A stretch of DNA of 41,186 nt from CAYRVX01 sp964642165. GTDB lineage: Bacteria > Planctomycetota > Phycisphaerae > SM23-33. This document shows positions 8,101 to 14,843 of this stretch, in pieces. The stretch spans positions 1 to 41,186 of the forward strand of contig CAZXOC010000026.1 of NCBI GenBank assembly GCA_964642165.1. The letters run 5' to 3'. The translations under genes were made by a program, and so were the position numbers. The notes below the pieces were generated by a model. The model ran no database searches. It saw only the letters and a list, made by a program, of their open reading frames with translations, and was not told where the DNA came from. Numbering within the stretch: position 1 is the stretch's first letter; the number at the start of each line of letters is the position of its first letter.

Positions 8101-8543
8101 AGCGACGAGTTGCACTCGTGGTTGGAGGGCATGCCGAGCTGCCGCCAGTCGGCCGACCTCTGCACGGCGCGCCGGATCAGCAGCAGCCGCCCGAAGTCCA
8201 GCAGCGGGTTGGCCAGCAGCGCCTCGGCCTGGAGCCGCCGAAACTCGCGGATACGCTGGGCGAGCGGGCGGGCCCGGGCCTTCTCCAGGGCGCCCAGGCG
8301 CGCGAGGAACTTCCCGCCGTCCGGGTAGCGCCTGCCGAACGTCTCGGTCAGGTCTCGGATGGCCAGACGGAGGGAGCGGAACTGCCGCGGCGTCAGCTCC
8401 CCCGCCGGGCGGGGCACGCGTTTCACGCCGCGCTTGAGCGGCCGGCGGGCCTTCTGAGGCTGGGCCGCACAGGGCCGCCACGCCGCCGACACCACCAGTG
8501 CCAGCGCGATCCACGCGCTGCGTGCCGTTCGGCTGCGAGCCAT
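5184..8543 (-). CDS. Secreted hydrazine-synthase-alpha-like cytochrome fused to a SUMF1 (FGE-like) domain
   Basis: This 1119-residue protein starts at an ATG 7 bp after GGAGG, and a signal peptide (residues 1-27) follows. About 60-570 is a beta-propeller-like region with repeated MNPDGT/MSADGG and HWDADRLLFTQ-type blades, like the middle domain of hydrazine synthase alpha. Two c-type haem sites follow: CIGCH (596-600) and CVGCH (645-649), the second preceded by VQPVLDRY. About 840-1119 is a SUMF1/FGE-sulfatase domain (RIPAGEFAMGD, RWEWACRAG, HGNAAEW, LRGGSFFDRPKRCRSA). No hydrazine synthase beta or gamma gene is near, so I do not infer anammox; such relatives are widespread in planctomycetes with unknown substrates. 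The domains suggest a periplasmic redox or binding protein. A -10-like TATACT lies at 8597-8592, with no clear -35. A paralogue without SUMF1 is at 36871-39711. Confidence 0.85.
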   Translation of the reverse strand: MARSRTARSAWIALALVVSAAWRPCAAQPQKARRPLKRGVKRVPRPAGELTPRQFRSLRLAIRDLTETFGRRYPDGGKFLARLGALEKARARPLAQRIREFRRLQAEALLANPLLDFGRLLLIRRAVQRSADWRQLGMPSNHECNSSLRRTGYDNEIAVLSPVRPDGKLTTLYRPGQGGYVGEIELHWDADRLLFTQSDRDNWKLWELRTDPSAPFRTGAAAPRRVSRMPDDVDSFDGCYVPDGGIVFGCTATFQSVPCWHGQKRVSTLYRMSADGGGVRQLCFDQDHDFHPCVLADGQVLFHRWDYTGISHIFLRQLMVMNPDGTAQRAVYGSNSWYPNSLYFPRPIPTRPGRLVCILSGYHGVHRMGQLVVVDTDRGSYDADGLVTRISGRGDPIRPAIRDNLVDRDWPKFLHPYPLGDPHTGAGAGKYFLVSCWQGGNRPWGIYLADVFDNLVLVREEAGHALLEPVPIVKRPRPRLLPDRVDPARKDGVLYLHDIHAGPGLAGVPRGTIRKLRVLAYHYGYLGLAGPDKVGYGGPWEAMRILGTVKLDRDGSAVFRVPANTPIGLQALDAEGKAVQLMRSWLTVMPGEHQSCIGCHERTSDTPGLQLSLAMREPGEIRPWYGPARGFDFEREVQPVLDRYCVGCHNGQAAGRPDLRSETLVKGYRGRPLSGLGRERMHPRMKAATGGLVRYTPAYDALLPYIRRVSIEDNVSLLVPGEYHADTSELVQMLRTGHGGVHLDAEAWDRLVTWIDLNAPCHGTWGDVNPYPTNAHRRRMEMRKLCGGPARDPESMPDISRPPARPVRPKPLPAAQPVTVPGWPFDADEARRRQAAAGTREATVDLGGGVTLKLLRIPAGEFAMGDPAGQPDERPLTRVAIRRPFWMGACEVTNEQLRRFDATFDSGYYVKLHARPDDQGLPLNGAKQPAVRVSWQQAVGFCRWLSGKTGRTFTLPTEARWEWACRAGSAAPLSYGRLDADFSKWANLGDKAYAGMKIVTGGVEHLDPSGRALCDARFHDGAPVTAPVGSYRPNAWGLHDVHGNAAEWTRTTYRPYPYRDDDGRNDPSAGGRKVLRGGSFFDRPKRCRSAGRLAYPAWQRVFNAGFRVACEDADASPTR

Positions 8544-8668
8544 CGTCTTGCCTCCGCGGGGCCGGGTCACAACCTCACCGGCCTCGCAGGTAGTATAACG
8601 CCCGAACGGGCGGGACCCGTCCGCCCTTCCCCCGGGCGGGCGTCCCGGGCAAGCGGCCGGCGCCGCGC

Positions 8669-10669
8669 CTACGGCGGGCCGTCGGGCGGGCGCGGCGCCT
8701 CCGGCCCGAGAAGCGAGACGATCCGGTCCACGTCGTACACGCAGCCGCCCCACGTCCCGCCGCTGGCCTGCTGGAGCGCCGCCCACAGGCGCGAGTCGTC
8801 CGGCAGGTCGGGGTCGGGGCGGAGGCCGGGGTGAGGCTCTCGAGAGGACAGCACGCGGGCGCCTTCCTCCGGGTCGAAGCGCCGCTCGTCGCAGCCGACC
8901 AGGTCGACGCGGCCGGTGAGGTTCAGGCGATCCACGACGATCCGAACCGTGTCGCCGTCCCGCACGCGCCCGATCGGCCCGCCGGCCAGGGCCTCCGGGC
9001 CCACGTGCCCGATGCACGCGCCCGTGCTGACGCCGCTGAACCGCGCGTCCGTGACGAGCGAGACGTGCTTGCCCCACGGCAGGTGCCTCAGCGCGGAGGT
9101 GATCTGGAACGTCTCCTCCATGCCGCAGCCGAGCGGCCCCCGCCCGATCAGCACGAGGACGTCGCCGCCCTGGACGTGCCGGCCGGTGAGTCCCTTGACG
9201 GCCGCGACGGCCTCCCGCTCCGTGGTGAAGACCCGCGCCGGGCCCGTGTGGCGGAACACGCCGTCGGCGTCCACCACGCTGGGGTCGATGGCCGTGCTCT
9301 TGATGACCGCCCCCCGCGGCGCGAGGTTGCCCCGCGGGAAGGTCACCGTGCTGGTGAGCCCCGCGGCGCGGGCGGCGTCCGGGGAGTAGATCACCTCGCC
9401 CGGATCGACGCCGTCGAGCCGGTGCAGGCACTCCCGCAGCCGCCGGCGGCGCTCGCTGCGCTGCCACTCATCCAGCACGCGCCCCAGGCGCAGGCCGTGG
9501 ACGGTCATCGCCTCGAGGCGCAGCAGCCCCAGGTCGCGCAGGTGGAGCATCACCTCCGGCACGCCGCCGGCCAGGAACACGCGGACCGTGGGGTGGCCCG
9601 CCGGCCCGTTGGGAAGCACGTCGACGAGGCGCGGCACGGAGCGGTTCACGTCGTCCCAGTCGCTCACGGCCGGGCGCCGGAGGCCCGCGGCGTGGGCGAT
9701 CGCCGGCAGGTGCAGCAGGAGGTTGGTGCTGCCCCCGAAGGCCGCGTAGGCGACCATCGCGTTGTGCAGCGCGTCCTGCGACAGGATGTCGGACGTGGTC
9801 GTGCCGCCCTCGGCCAGGGCCGCCAGCGCCGCCGCGCCGCGGCGCGCCGCGTCCAGCCAGATCGCCTGCCCCGACGGTGCCAGCGCCGAGTGCGCCGGCG
9901 ACAGGCCCAGCGCCTCGCCGACGACCTGGGAGGTCGCCGCCGTGCCGAGGAACTGGCAGCCCCCGCCGGCGGAGCCGCAGGCCCGGCACCCCACTTGGCA
10001 GGCGTACTCCAGGTCGATCTCGCCCCGGGCGAACCGCGCGCCGATGGACTGGACCGTGCCCAGGTCCTCGCCGTCAGCCGCCGGCAGCGTCACCCCGCCC
10101 GGCACGAGGACCGTGGGCAGGTCGCGCTGGGCCGCGAGGGCCATCATCATCGCCGGCAGGCCCTTGTCGCACGTGGCGACGCCCATCACCCCGCGCCGCG
10201 TCGGCAGCGAGCGGATCAGGCGCCGCAGCACGACCGCCGCGTCGTTGCGGTACGCCAGGCTGTCCATCATGCCCGGCGTGCCCTGCGTTCGCCCGTCGCA
10301 CGGGTCGGTCAGGCAGGCGGCGAACGGGATGCCGCCCAGGCGGCGCAGCTCCTGGGCCGCGGCCCGAACCAGCAGGCCGAGCTCCCAGTGCCCCGTGTGG
10401 TAGCCCAGGGCGATCGGGCGGCCATCGGCGCCGCGGAGCCCGCCCTGCGTGCTCAGGATCAGGAATTCCCCGCGCCGCAGCTCCCCGGCCGGCCAGCCCA
10501 TGCCCGCGTCCATCGTCAGGCCGAACAGGTCCCCGCTCGGCGCGGCTCGAAGGGTATCGGCGTCGAGCGGCAGGCGGCCGGGCGGACCGGGGGCACGCGT
10601 CCGCACGTCGTAGATGCCGGGATCGTCCGGCTCGGGGAACGCCGGCGGGGTCCGGCTGCTGGCCGTCAT
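8669..10669 (-). CDS. yjhG: YjhG/YagF-type sugar-acid (D-xylonate) dehydratase
   Basis: This is an Fe-S dehydratase of the IlvD/EDD family that removes water from an aldonic acid such as D-xylonate to give the 2-keto-3-deoxy acid. At 666 residues it matches the E. coli YjhG/YagF branch (about 655), not IlvD (about 560-610). Shared landmarks are PSGDLFGLTMDAGMGW, DPCDGRTQGTPGMMDSL (Cys124), ATCDKGLPAMMMALAAQ (Cys167), GGGCQFLGTAATSQVV (Cys238), VTDARFSGVSTGACIGHVGP and the C-terminal GGTWGGCVYDV. The three cysteines are the expected cluster ligands. The ATG at 10669 follows CAGGAGAAGCC and overlaps the stop of the aldolase gene (ATGA), so the two are translationally coupled. The exact sugar acid is inferred from subfamily and neighbour. 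A GC-only palindrome (8631-8649) downstream may help termination. Confidence 0.92.
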   Translation of the reverse strand: MTASSRTPPAFPEPDDPGIYDVRTRAPGPPGRLPLDADTLRAAPSGDLFGLTMDAGMGWPAGELRRGEFLILSTQGGLRGADGRPIALGYHTGHWELGLLVRAAAQELRRLGGIPFAACLTDPCDGRTQGTPGMMDSLAYRNDAAVVLRRLIRSLPTRRGVMGVATCDKGLPAMMMALAAQRDLPTVLVPGGVTLPAADGEDLGTVQSIGARFARGEIDLEYACQVGCRACGSAGGGCQFLGTAATSQVVGEALGLSPAHSALAPSGQAIWLDAARRGAAALAALAEGGTTTSDILSQDALHNAMVAYAAFGGSTNLLLHLPAIAHAAGLRRPAVSDWDDVNRSVPRLVDVLPNGPAGHPTVRVFLAGGVPEVMLHLRDLGLLRLEAMTVHGLRLGRVLDEWQRSERRRRLRECLHRLDGVDPGEVIYSPDAARAAGLTSTVTFPRGNLAPRGAVIKSTAIDPSVVDADGVFRHTGPARVFTTEREAVAAVKGLTGRHVQGGDVLVLIGRGPLGCGMEETFQITSALRHLPWGKHVSLVTDARFSGVSTGACIGHVGPEALAGGPIGRVRDGDTVRIVVDRLNLTGRVDLVGCDERRFDPEEGARVLSSREPHPGLRPDPDLPDDSRLWAALQQASGGTWGGCVYDVDRIVSLLGPEAPRPPDGPP

Positions 10670-11589
10670 GGCTTCTCCTGCGGCGCGCCGGGCTGCTCGA
10701 GCACGCCGGCCTGGGCGAGGATGCCGCGGATGGCCGCCTGCTGGCGGGCGTCCAGCTCGCCGGCCGGGGCGCGGCACGCCGCCGAGACGCCCTTCACCAC
10801 CATCGCGACTGCGCCCTTGATCGCGCCGACGAACGGCTGCGAGACGCCGTACAGGCCCATCAGGACGTTGAGCCGGCGCTGAAGCTGCTCCATGCGGGCC
10901 AGGTCCCCGCGCCCGTAGGCGTCGTGGATGGCCACGACCAGCCCCGGCGCGATGTTGCTCAGCCCGCCGATCAGCCCGTCCCCGCCGGCGAGGAGGTTCG
11001 CTACGAGGTACTCGTCGAACCCCGACAGGACCGCGAAGTCCGGGCGATGCGGCTTGACCGCGGCGATCACGGCGCGGGTGTGGCTGATCGTGTCCACCGT
11101 GTCCTTGATGCCGCGGATGTTCGCGAAGTCGCTCGCCAGGCGGAGGACGAGCTCGGGGCTCATGCTGACGGCCGTGCGGTCCGGGAAGTTGTAGAGAACC
11201 ACCGGCAGTTCCGCACGGGCGGCGATCTCGGCGTAGTAGCGGTAGAGGCTCTCCTCGTCGAGGCGGAAGTAGTACGGGGAGATGATCACGGCCGCGTCGG
11301 CACCGGCCTCGGCGGCAAGGCGGTTCAGCTCGACGACCTCCTCCACGACCGTCCCGCCCGTGCCGACCAGCACGGCCGCGCGCCCGGCGACGGTGTCGGC
11401 CGCGAAACGGATGAACTCCTTCTTCTCGGCCGGCGTCAGCGCGAAGAACTCGCCGATGCTCCCGAGGAACAGGATGCCGTGGATGCCGCCGTCGATCACG
11501 TGGCGGATGATCCGCTCGTTGCTCGCAAAGTCCAGCCGCCCTTCGGCGTCGAAGGCGGTCACCATGGGGGTGAAGACGCCGCTCAGCAT
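10666..11589 (-). CDS. yagE: DHDPS-family 2-keto-3-deoxy sugar-acid aldolase (YagE/YjhH type)
   Basis: This 307-residue class I aldolase belongs to the dihydrodipicolinate synthase superfamily. Landmarks are GILFLGSIGEFFALTPAEKK (GSxGE, the carboxylate site), VLVGTGGT, IISPYYF, LYNFPDRT with Tyr133, and IRGIKDTVDT with the Schiff-base Lys162. The IGTGG...NPYY...YNFP...GIKDT series and the length resemble E. coli YagE/YjhH, which cleave 2-keto-3-deoxy-D-pentonate to pyruvate and glycolaldehyde. Coupling to a YjhG-type dehydratase strongly supports this role over DapA (lysine synthesis). The ATG at 11589 follows AAGGAGCGAG. The gene lies 47 bp downstream of the secreted protein at 11637-13238, so the three probably form one operon. 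The true substrate could be another ketodeoxy acid. Confidence 0.9.
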   Translation of the reverse strand: MLSGVFTPMVTAFDAEGRLDFASNERIIRHVIDGGIHGILFLGSIGEFFALTPAEKKEFIRFAADTVAGRAAVLVGTGGTVVEEVVELNRLAAEAGADAAVIISPYYFRLDEESLYRYYAEIAARAELPVVLYNFPDRTAVSMSPELVLRLASDFANIRGIKDTVDTISHTRAVIAAVKPHRPDFAVLSGFDEYLVANLLAGGDGLIGGLSNIAPGLVVAIHDAYGRGDLARMEQLQRRLNVLMGLYGVSQPFVGAIKGAVAMVVKGVSAACRAPAGELDARQQAAIRGILAQAGVLEQPGAPQEKP

Positions 11590-11636
11590 AACTGCTCGCT
11601 CCTTTCGCAGCACGTCGGGGCGCAGGGCAAAGGCGG

Positions 11637-13238
11637 CTACGTGCCGCCGGGGCCCTTGCCGACGGGCTGGAAGCGGAAATCGTCCATGTAGGCCGTGCAC
11701 GCGTTCGCCACGAAGACGAAGTCGATGAACGGCCCCCACGTCGGCGCGGTGAACTCCAGCGAGACCTTCTGCCACTCGCCCCCGCCGGGCCTGGCGATGC
11801 TGGTTTGCTGCCGCACGACGCGCTCGGGGTTGTGCGGCGTGTGCTGGTAGAGGTGGCCGGTGATGTAGGCCTGCGGCTCGCCGAAGCCGCGGAAGTCCTC
11901 CGCCGGCTTGCCGCGCTGGCGGAGCTTCTCGATGCGAGCCCGGGCCTTGACCTCCTCCTTGCGCCGCTCCTCGTCACTCCAGGGCACGACCTGGAAGTGG
12001 GCCTCCAGGCGGTAGCGGACGTCGGGCTCCAGCGGCACCTGGGGCAGGTTCGGCCAGAACCGCCCGCGGATGACGGCCGACCGCTTGCCGCTTCGGGCAT
12101 GCTCCTCGGTAATCTCTGGCCCGCCGCCCGTGCTGGTCAGCGCCCGCCACCACGTCGTCAGGGGCAGCGGCTGGTCCTCGAAGTCCTCCAGCACACCGAG
12201 GCGAATCTGCGTGCGCTTGCCGGTCGTGAAGCGCAGCGACATGTTCTCCCACAGCCACCGGGTGACCTCCGGCGGCAGGGCGAGCATCCGCGTGCGGACC
12301 ACGCGGTGGACCATGCCGTCGGCGTCGGCCGGCTCCTCGGCCGGCCACTGCGTCACGAAGTCCAGGTCCGCGTGCGCGTTGCAGACGACGAAGCGGCACT
12401 CGCGGCCGACGAGCGTCACGGCCGGGCTCCAGCCGGTCGAGTTGTTCAGGAACGCCGCGAAGCCTCCGTCGCGGCAGCGGAACTTCGTGCGGTCGTTGTC
12501 GCACCAGTCGATGACGGGGAAGTTGAGGCTGTAGCCCTCGAAGCCGGGCTTGTGCGCCGGCGTGATGACGGCGCGGCTGATGGCGTCCTTGCCGGCCCAG
12601 ACGTTGCACATGTCCTGCGAGGCGAGGCTGAAGTACTGGAAGGTCTTCGGCGCGGGCTTCATCCGCCCGTCGTAGGTGCCCTGCACCACGTAGCCCAGCA
12701 CGGGATCGCAGCGGAAGACGAACGTGTTGGTCGCGTCGACCGTGTTGGTTCCCTTGTAGGTCCACTTGCGGAAGGTGGCCGTGCCCTTCCAGCGGCGAAC
12801 GAGCGTCAGCGTGCCGTCGCCGACGGTGAACCGGTAGGTCGCCTCCGTGGCGGCCGCCTTCGAGGGGATCAGGGCATCGGTGCGAAGCGCCGTGCCGACC
12901 ATCGTCTCGATCCGCGGGCGCCCGGGCGGCATCCGCCATTCCTTCGGCGCCGTCTGGGGATTGAAGTCCAGCACGTGGATCGCCCCGCCGCCGATCGGGA
13001 CGTAGGCCACGCACCGGCCGGCGTCCTTGACGAGGTAGTAGTGCAGCGTGCGGGGCCCGTCGAGGACCTCGAACGTCCGCTGGGCCTTCTCGACGGAGAA
13101 ACGGGGCGTGTGGCCCCGGAACCGCGCCGGCGGCTTGAGCCGGCGAACCAGGTCGTCCACTTCGTCCGCGGGCGCCGCACCGGGCAGGGCCGCCCAGACG
13201 CAGGCTACACACGCCACGGCCAGCAGGTTCCGTGCCAT
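11637..13238 (-). CDS. Secreted protein of unknown family, beta-rich with a C-terminal jelly-roll-like segment
   Basis: This 533-residue protein begins at an ATG with GAGGTGAG upstream and has a clear signal peptide (MARNLLAVACVACVWAALPG, cleavage near APA-DE). About 30-300 is beta-rich and includes GGAIHVLDFNP and FVFRCDPVLGYVV; it resembles the non-catalytic parts of planctomycete secreted carbohydrate proteins but matches no family I can name. About 345-530 reads like a carbohydrate-binding jelly roll: VLEDFEDQPLP, then HARSGKRSAVIRG, YRLEAHFQV and GEWQKVSLEFTAP, ending with IDFVFVANACTAYMDDFRFQ. A charged helix (about 425-450) interrupts it. It heads the operon with the sugar-acid aldolase and dehydratase, so it may bind or process the polymer that feeds that pathway. 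That is inference from position. Confidence 0.8.
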   Translation of the reverse strand: MARNLLAVACVACVWAALPGAAPADEVDDLVRRLKPPARFRGHTPRFSVEKAQRTFEVLDGPRTLHYYLVKDAGRCVAYVPIGGGAIHVLDFNPQTAPKEWRMPPGRPRIETMVGTALRTDALIPSKAAATEATYRFTVGDGTLTLVRRWKGTATFRKWTYKGTNTVDATNTFVFRCDPVLGYVVQGTYDGRMKPAPKTFQYFSLASQDMCNVWAGKDAISRAVITPAHKPGFEGYSLNFPVIDWCDNDRTKFRCRDGGFAAFLNNSTGWSPAVTLVGRECRFVVCNAHADLDFVTQWPAEEPADADGMVHRVVRTRMLALPPEVTRWLWENMSLRFTTGKRTQIRLGVLEDFEDQPLPLTTWWRALTSTGGGPEITEEHARSGKRSAVIRGRFWPNLPQVPLEPDVRYRLEAHFQVVPWSDEERRKEEVKARARIEKLRQRGKPAEDFRGFGEPQAYITGHLYQHTPHNPERVVRQQTSIARPGGGEWQKVSLEFTAPTWGPFIDFVFVANACTAYMDDFRFQPVGKGPGGT

Positions 13239-13283
13239 CGTCTCACCTCGCGCAGCTCGGCGCCGCCGACACGGCGCGGGCCG

Positions 13284-13289
13284 ATTATA
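13284..13289 (-). promoter_or_regulatory. Perfect -10 box (TATAAT) of the leftward sugar-acid operon
   Basis: The minus strand reads GGGTATAATCGG, a perfect TATAAT about 45 bp before the ATG at 13238. No convincing -35 is found 16-18 bp upstream, so an activator may be needed. It shares a 187-bp divergent interval with the rightward promoter at 13310-13338. Confidence 0.45.
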
Positions 13290-13309
13290 CCCACTCGGCA
13301 CGCCCTTCG

Positions 13310-13338
13310 TTGACAGCTTGTCCCGTCCTGCCTACAGT
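13310..13338 (+). promoter_or_regulatory. Promoter of the rightward carbon-nitrogen hydrolase gene
   Basis: A perfect TTGACA (13310-13315) and TACAGT (13333-13338, 4/6 to consensus) are separated by the ideal 17 bp. The transcript would start near 13345, giving a leader of about 80 nt. The opposing -10 box of the sugar-acid operon lies only about 20 bp away, so the two promoters could interfere or share a regulator. Confidence 0.6.
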
Positions 13339-13425
13339 CACCGCGCCCGTCCGTCCGCACCCGTCAGCGGAAGAAGAAGCAAAGCGCGCGGTCCCGGTGG
13401 ACCGGGCTGCATGAGGAGAGATCCC

Positions 13426-14811
13426 ATGGCGATGTTCTACGTCCACGTGGCACTGGTTGCGTTCGCGGCGGCGTTTCTCGGTACGATGGCCTCCGGCGCC
13501 CCGTCGTCGGGCGGAGAGGAGGACGTCGTCCGCAACGGCGACTTCTCCGCCGGCGAGGACGGCAAGCCGCCGACGCACTGGCGGGTCTGGTCGCCGCCGT
13601 GGAAGGGCGCAGCCTGCACGGTCCGCAAGGCGCCCGACGGGCTGCGGATGGAGGCGCCCCAGCGGCCCTACGCCGTCGGCGGGGCCTCCCAGGCGATCCG
13701 GGGCATTCGCGGCGGGCAGGCGTATGCGATCGACGTCGTCTGCCGGGCGCGGGGAATCCCGTCGCGCTTCCAGTCGCTGCTGGTCCGGCTGACCTGGACC
13801 CGCGGCAGGAAGCTCCTCCACCCGGCGGGCATGCTCGTCCGCGGGCCGGTCCTCGAAGGCGGCCAGGCCGCCTTCCACGACGTCCTCGTCGCGCCGAAGG
13901 AAGCCGACGGGGCGAAGCTGTCGCTGGAGCTGAAGTGGCCGCAGGGCGGCTCGGTGCTGTGGCGGCGCGCGAGCGTCCGGCCGACCGACATGCCCAAGGC
14001 GCGGAAGGCCCGCATCGGCACGGTGTTCCTGCGGCCGAGGAACAGCACGCCCCAGCGGAACATGGACCTGTGGTGCCGGAAGATCGACGAGGCGGGCAAG
14101 CTGAAGCTGGACGCCGTGTGCCTCTGCGAGGCGATCCTCCAGGCCGGCACGACGAAGACGGGCACGGACGTCGCCAAGCCCATCCCCGGGCCGGATACCC
14201 AGCGCCTCGGCGAGGCCGCCAGGAAGAACGGGCTCTGGGTCGTCGCCGGGCTGGCGGAGCGCGACGGGGAGGCGCTGTACAACACGGCGGTGCTGATCGG
14301 CCGGGACGGGCGGCTCGCCGGCAAGTACCGCAAGGTCCACCTGCCGCGCGAGGAGTGGAAGAAGGGCGTCGCGCCCGGCGGGGACTACCCCGTCTTCGAG
14401 ACGGACTTCGGCAAGGTCGCGATCATGATCTGCTACGACTGGTTCTTCCCGGAGGCGGCGGAGATCTTCGCCCTGCGCGGCGCGGAGGTGCTCTTCGCGC
14501 CCACCTGGGGCAACACGCTGCCCGACGAGGGCGGCAAGGCCGACGGCGAAACCGTCTTCCGCGTTCGGGCGCGCGACAACGGGCTGTACCTCGTGCCGAG
14601 CGTCTACGACGGATCGAGCATGGTGGTCGACCCGCTCGGGCGCATCCTGGCCACCAGCAAGGGCGCGAACGAGGGCGTCTACTGGACCGACGTGGACCTG
14701 GGCCGCCGCGAGCCGCTCCGGTGGGTGGGGCACTGGCGATCGATCGGCCCGCGCCATCGCATGCCGGGGACCTACGGCCTGCTGACGGAGAAGCCTCACA
14801 GGCCCGAATGA
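13426..14811 (+). CDS. Exported carbon-nitrogen hydrolase (nitrilase superfamily) with N-terminal binding domain
   Basis: This 461-residue protein starts at an ATG after GAGGAGAG. A signal peptide (about 1-25) is followed by a jelly-roll-like domain (about 35-190; VVRNGDFSAGEDGKPPTHW is typical of carbohydrate-binding modules) and a full nitrilase domain (about 195-450). The Glu-Lys-Cys triad is visible: Glu235 in CLCEAIL, Lys303 in YRKVHLP and Cys336 in IMICYDWFFPE. The family hydrolyses amide or nitrile C-N bonds, normally in the cytoplasm. An exported form with a sugar-binding-like domain suggests an amidase acting on polymers or peptides outside the cytoplasm. The substrate is unknown. 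Its stop codon overlaps an ATG of the next gene (ATGA at 14808-14811), so the two are one transcription unit. Confidence 0.87.
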   Translation: MAMFYVHVALVAFAAAFLGTMASGAPSSGGEEDVVRNGDFSAGEDGKPPTHWRVWSPPWKGAACTVRKAPDGLRMEAPQRPYAVGGASQAIRGIRGGQAYAIDVVCRARGIPSRFQSLLVRLTWTRGRKLLHPAGMLVRGPVLEGGQAAFHDVLVAPKEADGAKLSLELKWPQGGSVLWRRASVRPTDMPKARKARIGTVFLRPRNSTPQRNMDLWCRKIDEAGKLKLDAVCLCEAILQAGTTKTGTDVAKPIPGPDTQRLGEAARKNGLWVVAGLAERDGEALYNTAVLIGRDGRLAGKYRKVHLPREEWKKGVAPGGDYPVFETDFGKVAIMICYDWFFPEAAEIFALRGAEVLFAPTWGNTLPDEGGKADGETVFRVRARDNGLYLVPSVYDGSSMVVDPLGRILATSKGANEGVYWTDVDLGRREPLRWVGHWRSIGPRHRMPGTYGLLTEKPHRPE

Positions 14812-14843
14812 CCCCCGCGGCTTGGCGCCGGAAGGACAAGACC

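Noticed and set aside
5418..8834. Rightward open frame of 1138 codons opposite the cytochrome-SUMF1 gene
   Set aside because: The opposite strand carries clear CXXCH and SUMF1 motifs with a ribosome site and signal peptide; this frame has neither start signal nor recognisable domain.
10666..11589. DapA (dihydrodipicolinate synthase) for lysine synthesis
   Set aside because: The family motifs fit, but translational coupling to a YjhG-type dehydratase and closer resemblance to YagE/YjhH point to sugar-acid aldolase.
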